The notes below the pieces were generated by a model. That model saw only the letters and a program-made list of their open reading frames with translations, made no database searches and was not told the origin of the DNA. DNA of 64,000 nt, from the NCBI GenBank assembly GCA_018343915.1, contig JABRWF010000007.1, positions 3,348,001-3,412,000 on the forward strand, given 5' to 3'. Source of the stretch: Agroathelia rolfsii. Lineage: Eukaryota; Basidiomycota; Agaricomycetes; Amylocorticiales; Amylocorticiaceae. This document shows positions 45,334-56,792 of this stretch, one piece after another. The translations under genes were made by a program, and so were the position numbers. The stretch's first letter is position 1. Every line of letters begins with the position of its first letter.

Positions 45334-45893
45334 TTAGTTGATGGCGAAGACAGGGCTGGTGTTGCCGGAATCGCCAAACACTAGGTTATATGCGTGAGTG
45401 AACCAACTGAGATCCGGCATAGGAACAAATGGTACTTACAGACAAGCTGGTAGGTGTCGCCAGGGAGGACCCAAGGGACGGTTACCTCGACACTTCCAGA
45501 CAAGAGATCGAAGTTTTCAGCGAGGATCACTGTGAGGTGATCAATTGATCATGAATGCGTGTCCAATCAAATCTTCGAGAGAGAAGACATACAAGGAGTA
45601 CTGATGTTATTATAGCTGAGGGTGATGAGACCCTGATATCTGTTGCTGACGGTCGCGGGATGGTTGGAGGTATCCCTGCGTAGATAGTGAGCACAGAGAA
45701 TACATGTATAATCGAGTGCAGATACTTGCCAGATGACACTCTGGGTCTGGTTGGTGTACCAATGGATGCCCGTATGGGGAACGAGTACACGGGGGTTGAA
45801 TATATCTCGTTTTTCATCTGCGACGGGGGTAGAGAGTGCAGCTGAGAAGAAGAAGCCAGCAAGGGCGAGAAAAGTCTTGGGAGCGGTGATCAT
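45334..45893 (-). CDS. Secreted Kre9/Knh1-domain protein (small)
   Basis: Four exons (45730-45893, 45593-45675, 45440-45529, 45334-45380) give 127 aa. Residues 1-21 are a clear signal peptide (MITAPKTFLALAGFFFSAALS). A possible Kex2-type KR site follows. The mature domain shows the basidiomycete Kre9/Knh1 Ser-Thr-rich pattern: TGIHWYTNQTQSVIWDTSN, ENFDLLSGSVEVTVPWVLPG and the end LFGDSGNTSPVFAIN. Relatives are secreted or GPI-anchored and linked to beta-1,6-glucan or wall assembly. Here the protein stops right after the domain, with no Ser/Thr stalk or GPI signal, so it should be secreted (inference). The first intron has a GC donor (TG|GCAAGT) and only this splice restores the family WDTSN junction. 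Confidence 0.85.
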
Positions 45894-46013
45894 GATGATT
45901 ATTATTTGACTAGTGGCGCGAGCGCGTCAGAGATTGTTTGTAAAAAGGATTAAGAATCGAAGAGAGAAAGCAAGTCCTTAATGAGGAGCAAGGGCAGCAA
46001 CAGGATAGCTGGC

Positions 46014-46020
46014 TTATATA
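46014..46020 (-). promoter_or_regulatory. TATA box of the Kre9-type gene
   Basis: TTATATA on the plus strand (TATATAA on the minus), about 120 bp upstream of the start codon at 45893; a second TATA-like word lies at 46030-46035. Confidence 0.5.
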
Positions 46021-47424
46021 GGCACTGGCATATAAGCACCGGCATAAGAGCCACGGCCAGAAGAGACCACCACCGTCACCACGGACGCTGGCAGATGTGT
46101 GTCAAGTGTAATTTAGTTATACATGTATTCCTTCTTTGGACATCGGATCCTCGCTTGGGGCTCGGAAAAACCAAAGCTATTCTGAAGTGGGGAAGGGATA
46201 CCGCAGACAGAAGGGTCTATAACGGGCAGTGTAGACCGAATTCATTAAATTCTTACATTCCTCACACCGTGTACAGGTTTCATTAGAAAGATGCGGACTA
46301 TCGGAAATTTTGAATGTGAATGACATGACTTGCGGGAAGACTGCTTCGGTTGTGAATTGAAGACAACGTATGTTGGTCTGTGTCAGGCTAAGGGAGACAT
46401 AAGCGAGCGTCAGAAAAGGCTGGAAACTTCTTCTTAGACCCAAGGTCAACACTCAAGTACCAACCAGAATTGTGCAAATCCGCCAACAATCCTGGAAAAG
46501 CTTTAGCGAGACAAGGGGAGGTTCGCTGAGAGAATGGCAAGGACATGTTAGTCTCATTCCATTCACGCATCTACAAGGATAGGAAAGCAGGTGGAAACAA
46601 AGAAGCTAGATAATTGGCCGACCATAATAACGCAAGCCAAGATAGACACTAGAAAATGGTTTGCGAGGAACAAAGCCTGAGGTCAATTGATGCACAGGTA
46701 TTAAAAACCTCAAGTTAACGAGCCATTCAGTGAGATTTCTGGTTAATGGAATGACTAAATAATGTGTATGTATGCCAGGCCATTATAGTAAGGGTCAACT
46801 TGAAGGAGCTCTTGGAATGGGAAGCAGTCATGATACTATATAGTACTAGCATCAACATGCGATTTGCCACAGAGCCAATGAATGAGCCCGTTTATCATCT
46901 ACGGTCATGCCCCCACTGAGAAGTTCCCCAGACACTATTTGGCCTCAGCAGGTCTTTTTTAGCGTGAGCAAGTTAATTTTTGATTTATTGAGATGCTGGT
47001 CATTTGACGAGATGCTGGATACTATTGGGATTGCCATTTCTACCAATACCTATTTGTAACGCTGAGGCCAAAATGAAACATGCGGGAACTGTACCACACA
47101 CAATTGGTTGGACTATCCGCACCATTTTGCCTGGCTTACTAGCAACCCAAGTTTCTGGGAACATGTTGCCCCAGCTCACACTTCGGTTTTTTACACAGAA
47201 AGTCGTTGCTTTTACCCAGAAAGCAGCCAATCAGAAGCCGAGAAGGTCACGTGAATCTTGGTAAAGTCGATGACTTTTGGTAGCTAAATCCGCTGTGTCA
47301 GCCAGATTGTTCCATGAGTATTGGTCACATTCGTTACAATATGTCACATGAATCACAGGATGGCTATGCCAGTGGTCGGGCATGAGCGCTACCTTGTATG
47401 CATAGCCGGGCATTGGCATAACCC
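46021..47424. other. Intergenic region
   Basis: No gene recognised. Two minus-strand open frames (46177-46452, 46388-46570) could be exons of an unknown gene but show no family motif. Confidence 0.4.
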
Positions 47425-47490
47425 AGAAACCGGCTGCCAGTCGTCTACGCGTCCTTACGGCTCTGTACTATCTAATCATGAGAGATGTTT
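47425..47490 (+). promoter_or_regulatory. Conserved upstream box of MDR paralogue 2
   Basis: CTGCCAGT, CTACGCGTC and TTACGGCTCT (47434-47464) recur in the same order upstream of paralogue 3 (49679-49714), here about 120-150 bp before the ATG. CTGCCAGT also lies upstream of paralogue 1 (28389). Likely promoter sequence kept after duplication. Confidence 0.5.
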
Positions 47491-47584
47491 GACTACCGTG
47501 ATGGGGGTACCACATCATCTTATTTATGCCCCATCGTCAGCAGACCATTTTGGACCTGGACACTCAACTCAAACAACTTAAACA

Positions 47585-49061
47585 ATGGCCGCACAATCCG
47601 TCCCTCAAGTACAGAGAAGTAAATCGATCCTGCTAGTGATGGCCTTGGCAAGAACCCTGTCTTATATATCCGATTATTCTCAGCATGGTTTCAGATAAAA
47701 CGAGCCAAATATACCGAGGCACTTGAACTTCGATATACCCCAGTTCCAAAACCTTCCGCCGGCGAAATACTAGTCAAGGGTGCGTATGCTGCTGAGACCT
47801 ACTACCTGAAGCCGCTTATTGAAGCTAGTGGTATTGTCGATAGTTCATTCCGTGGCACTCAATCATGAATGGAAGCTCATGCCTATCCTTCCGTGGCCTC
47901 TTAAAAGCCTTCCCGGCGTCCCCGAGATAGAATGCAGTGGATGGGTCGTAGACCCGAATGGACACTCGGAGTTTCAAGAGGGAGAGGGTATTTGGTTTAA
48001 TTCAAGTCATCAGAATTGTTTTTTCACCGAAATGAACTTATAGAAATCATTGGCGCACTACCCATATGGGGCAAGGGTTCTCACGTCTCGGGTGGCCGAG
48101 GCACATTAGCAGAATATATCCTCATGCCTGTGCGTTTTATGCTTTTCCCACTTTATGCACAAACCAATATTTTTCTTTCACTCGTCTTAGGCCGACATGG
48201 CTGTTAAGAAGCCCAAGTCGATGTCATTTGAGGAGGCCGCTGGGCTCAGTGCTATTGGCGTCACGGCCTACACTTTTATTCACACCTTGGCCCATGTGCA
48301 GCCCGGGCAGAGGATCTTCATTAGTGGTGGTGGCACCGGCTGCGGTTGGATGTTGATTCAAGTCGCCAAAACTGTCGGCGCTCATGTTACGGCCAGTTGT
48401 TCAGCGGCAAAATTCGAACAACTGATGGGCGTCGGCGCTGACGTGGTGCGTCTTTTCGCTTCGTTACTCCTATTCGATTCTTAAAATTCTGTAAAAAGCT
48501 CTTGGACTATCAATCTTCCCCAATCACGAAGCAACTGATCGAGTCTGGGGCACAATTCGATGTAATTTTCGACTGTCTTGGTGACCAACCGCTATATCAG
48601 GCTTGTCCAAGCTTTCTTGTTCCCTCTGGCCAGTTCTGGTCTCTTACTCCTGACGTTGGCGACCTTTCGAGTTTCTCGTCATTCGTCCGAAAGTTCGGGT
48701 CGCTCTTGGTAAATCTCTGGTTGCCAGTATGGGCTGGTGGGGTGCCGCGGCATTATCAATTCCGCAGCGCATACATCAAAAGGGTTGAAATGGAGAAGGT
48801 TGTTCAGCTTTACGAGAGTGGTATGATACAGCTATCGATCCCGATCCCCCAGCGAGAAACAACTAATGAAACGTATATTAGGTCATATTAGGATATTAGT
48901 TGACTCGGTTCACCCGTCCGATAAAACTGGCGTTATGAAAGCATATGATCGTGTGTCTTCAATGAGGGTAAGTTTTGCTGCCTCTTCAGAGACGCTTCCT
49001 GAAATTTTGATCTGTCTCCTAGGCCAATGGGAGAGTTATCATATCAATGATTACCTCCTAA
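47585..49061 (+). CDS. MDR-superfamily oxidoreductase, paralogue 2
   Basis: Eight exons (47585-47618, 47684-47779, 47844-47987, 48044-48129, 48191-48445, 48499-48820, 48882-48967, 49023-49061) give 353 aa. Same zinc-independent MDR type as paralogue 1: VHSVALNHEWKLMP, EIECSGWVVDPNGHSEFQEG, GGRGTLAEYILMP, the nucleotide loop ISGGGTGCGWM, DVIFDCLGDQPLYQ, PVWAGGVPRHYQFRS, DSVHPSDKTGVMKAYDR and the end ANGRVIISMITS. Exons 2-8 are the same length as in the other two copies. It is closest to paralogue 3, with which it forms a head-to-tail tandem. Substrate and pathway are not determined. No defects seen. Confidence 0.86.
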
Positions 49062-49670
49062 GGAAAATGCTATCGTATCCCGTGCACAGCATACCATATA
49101 TAGCTAATCCCGTGCTCCATCACAGTCTCTAATCCAGGCACCTATTTCAAACAGGCTTCGTGTTGGCCTGCTTTCCCGTATTCTGTGTTTATTATGCCAA
49201 AGTATATGCTTCATGATTTACACGTGCTCAATTTAACCCATGAATCCTCTTGTGTATCCGAGCAGTTGATTGAGCCAAGGACACAGTCTGATATACGTTT
49301 GACCTCATTGACGATCAACCGCAATAGCGTGGGCAGTAGAAGCATGTGGACATGTAGGTGTAGTATATGAATAATGATATAATAAGTAGACTCTGGATAT
49401 ATGCGCAGCGAAATTTGATGTTCTGGACGTGCTTATCCAAAAAGCCGCGCATCAATTTTTTTATCCTCTACTGTGACGAATTGAGACCATGAAATCATGT
49501 AAGACACTGGCATTACATGTGGTTAACAGCATCCTCCGCCCGTATCGGAGAATCCAAATCCCATCACGTTTTGCTTCCGTCTTTGTCAACTGTGCCTTCA
49601 CGTGTAATGGTGGCAACGTCATCTGACGCAGCTTAATCATGATATCTATAGCAATCGCATACTACCCGCA
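49062..49670. other. Spacer between MDR paralogues 2 and 3
   Basis: Contains a decayed MDR exon-6 fragment (see next entry). The rest is AT-rich sequence without a coding signal. Confidence 0.45.
49256..49330 (+). pseudogene. MDR exon-6 remnant
   Basis: This stretch follows the start of MDR exon 6 base by base: GAGCAGTTGATTGAGCC here against AAGCAACTGATCGAGTC in paralogue 2 (48522 on), then ACACAGTCTGATATACG against GCACAATTCGATGTAAT, then GATCAACCGCAATA against GACCAACCGCTATA. Translated, SEQLIEPRTQSDI parallels TKQLIESGAQFDV. Diverged and isolated from other exons. Confidence 0.55.
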
Positions 49671-49740
49671 GGAACCGACTGCCAGTGTCGATGGCCTACG
49701 CGTCTTTACGGCTCTCTATCTGATGATGAGACACATTTAA
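49671..49740 (+). promoter_or_regulatory. Conserved upstream box of MDR paralogue 3
   Basis: Contains CTGCCAGT, CTACGCGTC and TTACGGCTCT in the order seen upstream of paralogue 2, about 140-175 bp before the ATG at 49855. Confidence 0.5.
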
Positions 49741-49854
49741 GGGCATGGATGCTGGTGTCCCGTTAACACCCCACCCGAAGCCCCATTGGCACCGTCGACA
49801 CGACTCGGAATAAATAGGTTTCCAGCTGAGCCTCGACACACAACGCAAATAAAG

Positions 49855-51334
49855 ATGGCTGCACAATCCGTCACGATCCCTCAAGTGCAGAGAAGTAAAG
49901 TGATCCGGGTGTTCCATGCTGGTTCTCCGTCTTATGTATCCTATCGACTTCAGCGTGGTTCCAGACAAAACGAGCCAAATATACTGAGGCACTCGAACTT
50001 CAATATGCCCCAGTTCCAAAGCCCTCCGCCGGTGAAATACTAGTCAAGGGTGCGCATGCTATTGAGCTTGATCATATTGAACCAGTTGCTGAGACCAACA
50101 ATATCATTTATAGTCCATTCTGTGGCTCTCAATCATGAATGGAAAATCATGCCTGTTTTCCCATGGCCTCTTAGACGGTTTCCAGTTATCCCCGAGTTGG
50201 AGTGTAGTGGGTGGGTCGTAGACCCAAATGGACATTCAGAGTTCCAAGAGGGAGAAGGTAATCAACTTTTATCGATGAGGCCATATAGATGTGTTCTCAT
50301 TGAAATGAATTTGCAGAAGTTATTGGCGTCCTGCCTATGTGGGGGAAGGGCTCTCACATCTCGGGTGGCCGAGGTACATTAGCAGAATATATCCTCATGC
50401 CCGTATGTTTATTTATTTATTTTTCCTCCAATCTATACATGAGAGTAAATCTTTCACCCGCCTTAGGTCGATATGGCTGTTAAGAAGCCCAAGTCAATGT
50501 CGTTCGAGGAGGCCGCCGGGCTCAGTGGTATTGGCGTCACAGCCTACACCTATATTCACGTCTTGGCGCACCTACAATCTGGGCAGAAGATCTTCATTAG
50601 TGGTGGCAGCACTGGATGCGGTTGGATGTTGATTCAAATGGCCAAAGCCGTAGGCGCTCATATTACGGCCAGTTGCTCGGCTGCGAAATTCGAACAACTG
50701 AAGGGCTTCGGCGCCGACGTGGTGCGTCTCTTCAAATTCCTGTTGCCCTCTGCCTCTCAAAGTCCTTTGAATAGCTCTTAGACTATAGGTCTTCCCCAAT
50801 TACGAAGCAACTGATCGACTCCGGAACACAATTCGATGTGATTTTCGACTGCCTTGGTGACCAACCGCTATACCAGGCTTGTCCACATTTTCTCTCACCC
50901 TCTGGCCAGTTCTGGTCTCTTACTCCTGACGTTGGGGACTTCTCGAGTTTCTCATCATTTTTGCGAAAGTCCGCGTCAGTTGCAGCAAACTTCTGGTTGC
51001 CAGTATGGGCCGGTGGGGTGCCACGACATTATCAATTCCACAGCACAAACATCAAGAGAGCTGAAATGGAGAAGGTTGTTCAGCTTTACGAGAGCGGTAT
51101 GATACGTTTTTGGATCTATCGGTGAGAAACAACTGATTGAATGTATTTCAGGACATGTTCGGACGTTGGTGGATTCGGTTCACCCGTCCGATAAAACTGG
51201 TGTCATGAAAGCATATGATCGCGTCTCTTCAATGAGGGTGAGTTTTTTTTGTCATTATAAAGAAGCCTTTCTGAAATTTATGATCTATCTCCTAGGCTAA
51301 CGGAAAGGTCATCATATCAATGATTATCTCCTAA
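49855..51334 (+). CDS. MDR-superfamily oxidoreductase, paralogue 3
   Basis: Eight exons (49855-49894, 49954-50049, 50114-50257, 50317-50402, 50467-50721, 50775-51096, 51152-51237, 51296-51334) give 355 aa. Motifs match paralogue 2: VHSVALNHEWKIMP, ECSGWVVDPNGHSEFQ, GGRGTLAEYILMP, FEEAAGLSGIGVTAYT, FDVIFDCLGDQPLYQ, PVWAGGVPRHYQF, DSVHPSDKTGVMKAYDR. The glycine-rich nucleotide loop reads ISGGSTGCGWM, with Ser in place of the Gly of the other two copies. No catalytic zinc ligands. The N terminus has two extra residues after the common MAAQSV start. Intact frame throughout. Confidence 0.86.
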
Positions 51335-51576
51335 GAACATTGTCCTATCTTGTGCAACGTATACCATATAATCATATCCCTCTCATATTCCCCAAATCTA
51401 GGTGCTTATTTCAGAAATGCTTCGTATTAAACTGTTTCCTCGCACTCCATATGCTATACCATCAATGCATATACACAACTACTGCCTTCATTATATGCAT
51501 GTATTCAATCCAGCCTAGGAGTCTCTTCCATATCGAATTAACTGAACAAATTAAGGATGTATATAGACTATCAATC

Positions 51577-51820
51577 GCTGGACTGCACTTGCCCTAGTCT
51601 TCTTATTTCCTCCGCACAGTCTTGGGCCATGACACATGATCTCGTGGTATCGAATGACAGTATCCTTCATGATATCATGAAAGTCAAAATACGCTGTTCA
51701 ACTCTACTCGAAGAGCAGCGAGATAAATTTGCAATGGATTGAGTCATGTCCGGTATTATGATATATCCAAAACTTGGTCGACTTTACTCACCCTTTCGAT
51801 ACAACCGATGTCATCTAGGC
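51577..51820 (+). pseudogene. MDR exon-6/7 remnant
   Basis: Downstream of paralogue 3: TCPSLLISSAQSWAMTHDLV (51583-51642) parallels ACPSFLVPSGQFWSLTPDVG of exon 6, and NLVDFTHPFDTTDVI (51772-51816) parallels TLVDSVHPSDKTGVM of exon 7. Frames are broken between the two parts. Order and spacing fit a decayed fourth gene copy. Confidence 0.55.
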
Positions 51821-52287
51821 AGGTATGGGTACTCGTAATTTATAAGGGCGTTTCTCATGGGATTCCCCAGGCATTTCTTGAGATTAAGAATCTTACCAAT
51901 CTCGTAGTTATCACCGTGCCCGACTTGTACGATCCATTCTGTACTCCGGTAGCATATCATGGCAATGCATATATGCAGCCAATGCTTCGAAACGATTTGC
52001 GTGCACGATCTGTCTTATGTCATCGAGGACCATTTGCTCTTAACCACCAAACCCATATAATACCAATTTAGGCCTATTATCACTTAGGCCGTGCATCATG
52101 ATGTCGGTCGGCCTAAGCAGTGAGATGGGTGACTCGAACAAATCACGTTGATTGAAATGAAGAGCCGCTTACCTAATATCTGGTCATTGACCGAGATAAG
52201 CCACTGGGGCTGGCACGCCCCTCTTGCTTGCAGTACAACAGCCGCCTGCTCCCGCAGCCCCCGCTGGCAGAGCACTGTACCATCACT
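51821..52287. other. Spacer before the FHA gene
   Basis: No gene recognised. Presumably holds the promoter of the FHA-domain gene. Confidence 0.4.
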
Positions 52288-54483
52288 ATGGATAGTAGCC
52301 CTCGATCCCCTATCCGCAGGCAAGACCAGCCGAATGGATCGAGGTCCAATGAGAAGGATTGCGTTGCAAGTGAATACACTCTCGTATGTTCCACTCGAGT
52401 CTTGGGCTGACATATTGCATCGGCTTTTTGTGTTAGGAATTGTGTTGCATATAATTGAAGACCTTGATCAAGGCCAACCCGCACAGACACTAACTTACAA
52501 TAGAGAGAGTACTAGTGTGATCAATATTGGCCGCCGTCCGAGTTCAGCGAGTGAGGAGGATCCCAAGCAAGAGCTTCATACCGCTCGGTTCAAGTGTCCT
52601 GTGATTAGCAGATCTCATGCTAGGATTGTCTTTTCAGACTCTGGAAATGTGCGTAATCCCTTTCTATAATATCGTCTGCTTCTCTAACGCTGAAGTCATT
52701 GCCAGGTTTTTTTGTATGATCTCTATTCCCACCATGGGACGCATGTCTTGAGATCAGGGGAGCTGGTCTCCACCCCTGTCCAACCAGAGAAATCAACCCA
52801 ACTATCGAATGGTGACCTCATCACCTTTGGTAAATCCGTCGATGCCAATGGCAAAATGGTCAGGCCAGTTACTGCTCGAGTCGAGCTCGTTCTGGCGGAG
52901 AAAGCGCCCGTAGGCAGCCCTTGCCGCAACTCAGCATCTCCCCGCGCCAAGAATACATCCGGGCGCTACGGTATATCCATCCCGTTGCCTCATGACGACG
53001 ATGTAGCTTCGACATCCTCCGATGATTCTGATGTTGAAGAGCTTCCTGTTCGTCCCGCCTCGCTTTATATGAATGCCTGGGAAGATCCACAAGACGCTGA
53101 GATGCTCGTGAATTGTGAGCATGAATCTTTCCCTCGTTACATGAACGAATACATGCCCTCCATGTCAGCACCATCCCTTCCGTCACCGTCAATGGCCGCT
53201 CCAATCGCTCAAGAGCCTTTGACAAACTCACGAAACCCTATCCTGCCAACGCCTGAGGCCTCATGGCCCCCACGCAGTACCATTCAGTCTATGCCAGAAG
53301 TTATCTACACCCCTGTGTCATCTGTACCCCTATGGCATATGCCCGAGGGCCAGGGACAGATCGAATCTCGCAGCCCTTCTCCTGAGGGCTGGTCCGATGA
53401 GGAGGATCATGACGACGTCGAGATTGACGCTGAGATTCAAGGCCGTCCATCATTCCCTTCAAGGTTCCCGCCTTGGACATCTGTGTCATGCACCCTTCCA
53501 CCAATATACAACGTGCCATTGCAGGCCTCCAATGGTACTGGGCAAGGACAGCAAGCCTCGGCGTCGTCGATTAAATCGGACAACCAGAAACTTGATGATC
53601 AGGAACAAGATCACTCCTCTATTAGCGACTCCGAGTCAATCTTTGACAGATGCATCGAAGATATTGATGGTTTGAAGGCAGACGTGGACAATGCCAAGGT
53701 GAGGAGACGACACTTATCACCTCATCACTTCATTCATCGCTGATATGTTTGGATTTTCTTCAGAGGAACATCGATAAACTTAGCCTCAGCCAGGAGGAGT
53801 CCAAGCGCGAACTCCAGGTTCACGCCGCCAATACAGAGTGGGATAAGCAAAAGCTGGAGGCACGTCTTCAGGTCCTCGAGCACACAATCGCCACCTATCA
53901 GGCGGCAGAAGGAGGGAAAGCAGGCAAGATTGCCGAGCTCGTCGATCGTGTGAATGCGTTGGAGCAGAGGCTTAACGACACGATGACGAGCAATCCCCTC
54001 GTCGCATCCAATGAGGAACTCAAGGATAACGTTAGGATACTAAAAGAGCTCGCAGCTGGTATGTGTTGGTCTTCATGTTTAGAGAACTTGTGTTTACTTA
54101 CAGAAGTGACAGACCTCGAGGCTTTAGGTTCTTTAACGACAGAACAAGTGGCACAAGAAATCCGTAAATTTGAGGGCGTTCGCGACGCCAGCATGAATAT
54201 CATTGCTGAAGAGGTATGAGGGTTACATCCTTTCACTTTTTACACCAACTCATTGACGAGTGCCACGTAGATGTCTACCCTGAGATCCCTGAAGCGCAAG
54301 CGGGACACCACAGATGATGAGGATTCTCTCTTTGAGGTCTCATCGGCCTCGTCTCCTGAAATTGCAGACGGTAATCCCCCCGCACGAAAGCGAGTCCGCT
54401 CGTTCGCGTCCACAATGGTGCGCACCCTCATGGTTGCGTCGCTGGGCGCGGCAGCAACCTGGACCTCCCTTGCCTTCTCTTAA
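52288..54483 (+). CDS. FHA-domain, coiled-coil protein with C-terminal membrane anchor
   Basis: Six exons (52288-52369, 52437-52648, 52706-53698, 53764-54058, 54104-54213, 54271-54483) give 634 aa in frame. An FHA phosphothreonine-binding domain occupies about residues 30-150: INIGRRP, CPVISRSHARIVF, LYDLYSHHGTHV, LSNGDLITFGK. Then come a Pro/Ser/acidic linker, a coiled coil (RNIDKLSLSQEESKRELQVH and on) and, at the very end, after basic KRV, one hydrophobic stretch TLMVASLGAAATWTSLAFS. N-terminal FHA plus coiled coil plus a single C-terminal anchor is the layout of SLMAP/Far10-type STRIPAK proteins, but sequence identity to that family cannot be shown here. The first junction (GCAA|GTGAAT) is chosen because it alone keeps the frame from ATG 52288. 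Confidence 0.75.
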
Positions 54484-54840
54484 ATCCAACGTATAGTACA
54501 GTTGTGACTATTACATTCTCTCCGATTTACTTTTCATTTCCTTCGCTCTCAATGACACTGCAAATTGTGTCTGATCTCATTTCATTTTAACCCCTTCGCC
54601 ATCCTTTCCATCCTCCATCAACACAAAGGTTGTAATATACATGTACTTATGCTCGTTGTACTATCACTCTTTCCAATATTAGCCTTTATTCCATGATTTT
54701 CTGCTCCGAGATAATAAATTCTTATGAGTTCAATCTCTACCAAGTACCGTCCGCGAAATGGCGCATGAATGACATTATTGTAGAATAATACACAAAATTT
54801 ATTATTCATCCAAATTTCAAAACACATCTCTCTTGCAATT
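54484..54840. other. Convergent spacer, FHA and GH5 genes
   Basis: The 3' regions of two convergent genes; T-rich, no further feature seen. Confidence 0.5.
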
Positions 54841-56792
54841 TTAATACAACTTGGCGTTATCCGTCAACACCTTATTCAATCCATCGCGATGGAGACAATT
54901 CTCAAACTTGAAGCTCTGCGCAATCTCATCTAACTCCTGCTCGCTCTTTCCACGGAAATGCTCCGCCCACATCTTGACCAAAAACTCCGCTACGAGGATG
55001 CTCCTCGCAAGCCGCGTGACACGGCTCTCGAACCGCCAAAGGGGGTAAGGATACAGCCGCCGGTGGTCCTCCGGGACCTCTTGCGCGATGTGATCGATGA
55101 GCGGCTGATAGAACTGCTTCACGTGCGAGTCGTCCGTGCCCCAGGCGTCAATAGCGAGGCGGTGTTTCTGCGCGAGGAAGTCCTTCAGAAGGGTCATGTA
55201 TGGCGTTTCGGTGGACACGTAGACCATGCCCTGGAAGCCGATGTCTTTGTAGAGCCAGATGGACCAGCTTAGGCGGTCCTAGAGAGGATAAATTAGGACT
55301 GCGTTTGGATGCAACAGCAAGGGACAAGGAAGTACCTTGTTATAAATATTAAGCTGGTCCTTGAGAACTTTGTACCGTGTCTCGTTGATCGCGTCCGTCT
55401 CTTCACCATCGTACTGTTTGCGCGCATAGACGGGACCCCATTCACCGTTCCAAACACACAAGCCACGTTCGTCCATCCACTGCCGTTTCTTTTCGTAACT
55501 GCGACGCATACGGTGATGCTGCTGCTCCGTACCCTCGTATGGCTCAGGTGAAGCAGGAAAACCGAAGACCTATTATTGTTTTGTCATTGAAGATCCAGGT
55601 TAGAAAGAAACATGTAATGGATAACTAAGGTACAACGACTAACCGAATAATCATGTATCGAGTACGCTGTATTTTCCCATCGTTTATGCGCATCCCCAAA
55701 ATGAGAAAAATCGCTCGCAAATGTGTTTCCATCGAAGAAAAGAGCATGATCGGGATCGATAGCGCGAATAGCAGCGTACACACGGTCGTAGAATGTGATG
55801 AGGCGCGTGTGTTTTGCATCCGTAGGCTCGTTGAGGGGGTTATAACCGGCGATCCAGGTGTTACCCTTGTAGTGAGCAGCTAGTTGCTCCCAGAGCCAGA
55901 TCACGCGGTCCTGGTGATCTTTATGTGTCCAGAATCCAGCGATGTGTGTTCCGTGGTCGCTAAAGGTAGTCATAAGAGCGATATTTGAGATGATCAAGAG
56001 ATAGTTTGCCTACCTATGCCAATCGGTGTTTTGGCCTCCTGGGGCGGTATGAAGATCAAGGATAGTATCTGAAAAAAATATTCGGTCATAATCCAGATGC
56101 TGATTGTTGTGAGTATTCACATATTCCGTGCTTTGCACAAAGATCAATGACTCTATCAAGGTGCTTGAAACCTTCTTTTTTGAGAACACGGGGGTTCATG
56201 TCATCTATGTATTAATAAGAAAAAACGTTAATCAGTGATTTGCTCAATAGGTTGCTTTTGTACCTTCAAAATGGTGATAATTAAAGGGGAGACGAATGCA
56301 GTTGAGGCCGAGACTCTTAAAGAACTTGGCATCGGGCTCCGTAAAGAAATACTCAAGGAACTGCAAATAGAATGTCAATGAAGTTGTTATATAAGGACCA
56401 AAACACTGGACGCTGAGACTAGCTACTGACCTTGTCAAAGAAGAAGTTAGATTTCTCAGGGCCGATAACGTTCGCCAATTCCTCACGGATTTGGAACTCG
56501 CAGCCGGGATAACCTAGCGTGCATATAGACCATTAAAGATAGGTAGCGTGGATGGATACTGATGGACCCACCACTAATGAAGTTCTCCATGCTGGAAACG
56601 CTTCTATAAGACTTCGGACGCGCATTATGAAGTTAATCGAGACTTTACTTCATCCATCCTCCCAGTCCAGCACCACGCAAGATAATTTCGTTACCATCCT
56701 TATCAATCACTAAATATTCGTATAAGTATTGACTGTGTTTTCCACGAGATATGATGGAGCGCACACTTTGTTCCTGAGACCCGAATAGACAT
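54841..56792 (-). CDS. Glycoside hydrolase family 5 enzyme
   Basis: Ten exons (56765-56792, 56649-56709, 56572-56591, 56431-56513, 56264-56360, 56121-56204, 56014-56068, 55644-55959, 55336-55569, 54841-55278) give 471 aa. GH5 retaining beta-glycosidase fold: LRGAGLGGWM near the start, LGLNCIRLPFNYHHFE, DLHTAPGGQN, then the acid/base in GYNPLNEP (Glu187) and the nucleophile in WNGEWGP (Glu291), plus FFDGNTFASDFSHFG. The subfamily and substrate are not settled; beta-glucan or a glucoside are likely options. No signal peptide or CBM, so probably intracellular (inference). Two exons are unusually short (28 and 20 nt); they are needed for the family start MSIRVSGTK and the NMENFISG segment. All splice signals are GT-AG. 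Looks intact. Confidence 0.85.

Noticed and set aside
52148..52669. A longer upstream start for the FHA gene read without an intron
   Set aside because: The upstream part has no family-like composition; splicing from ATG 52288 gives a compact N terminus in frame with the FHA domain.
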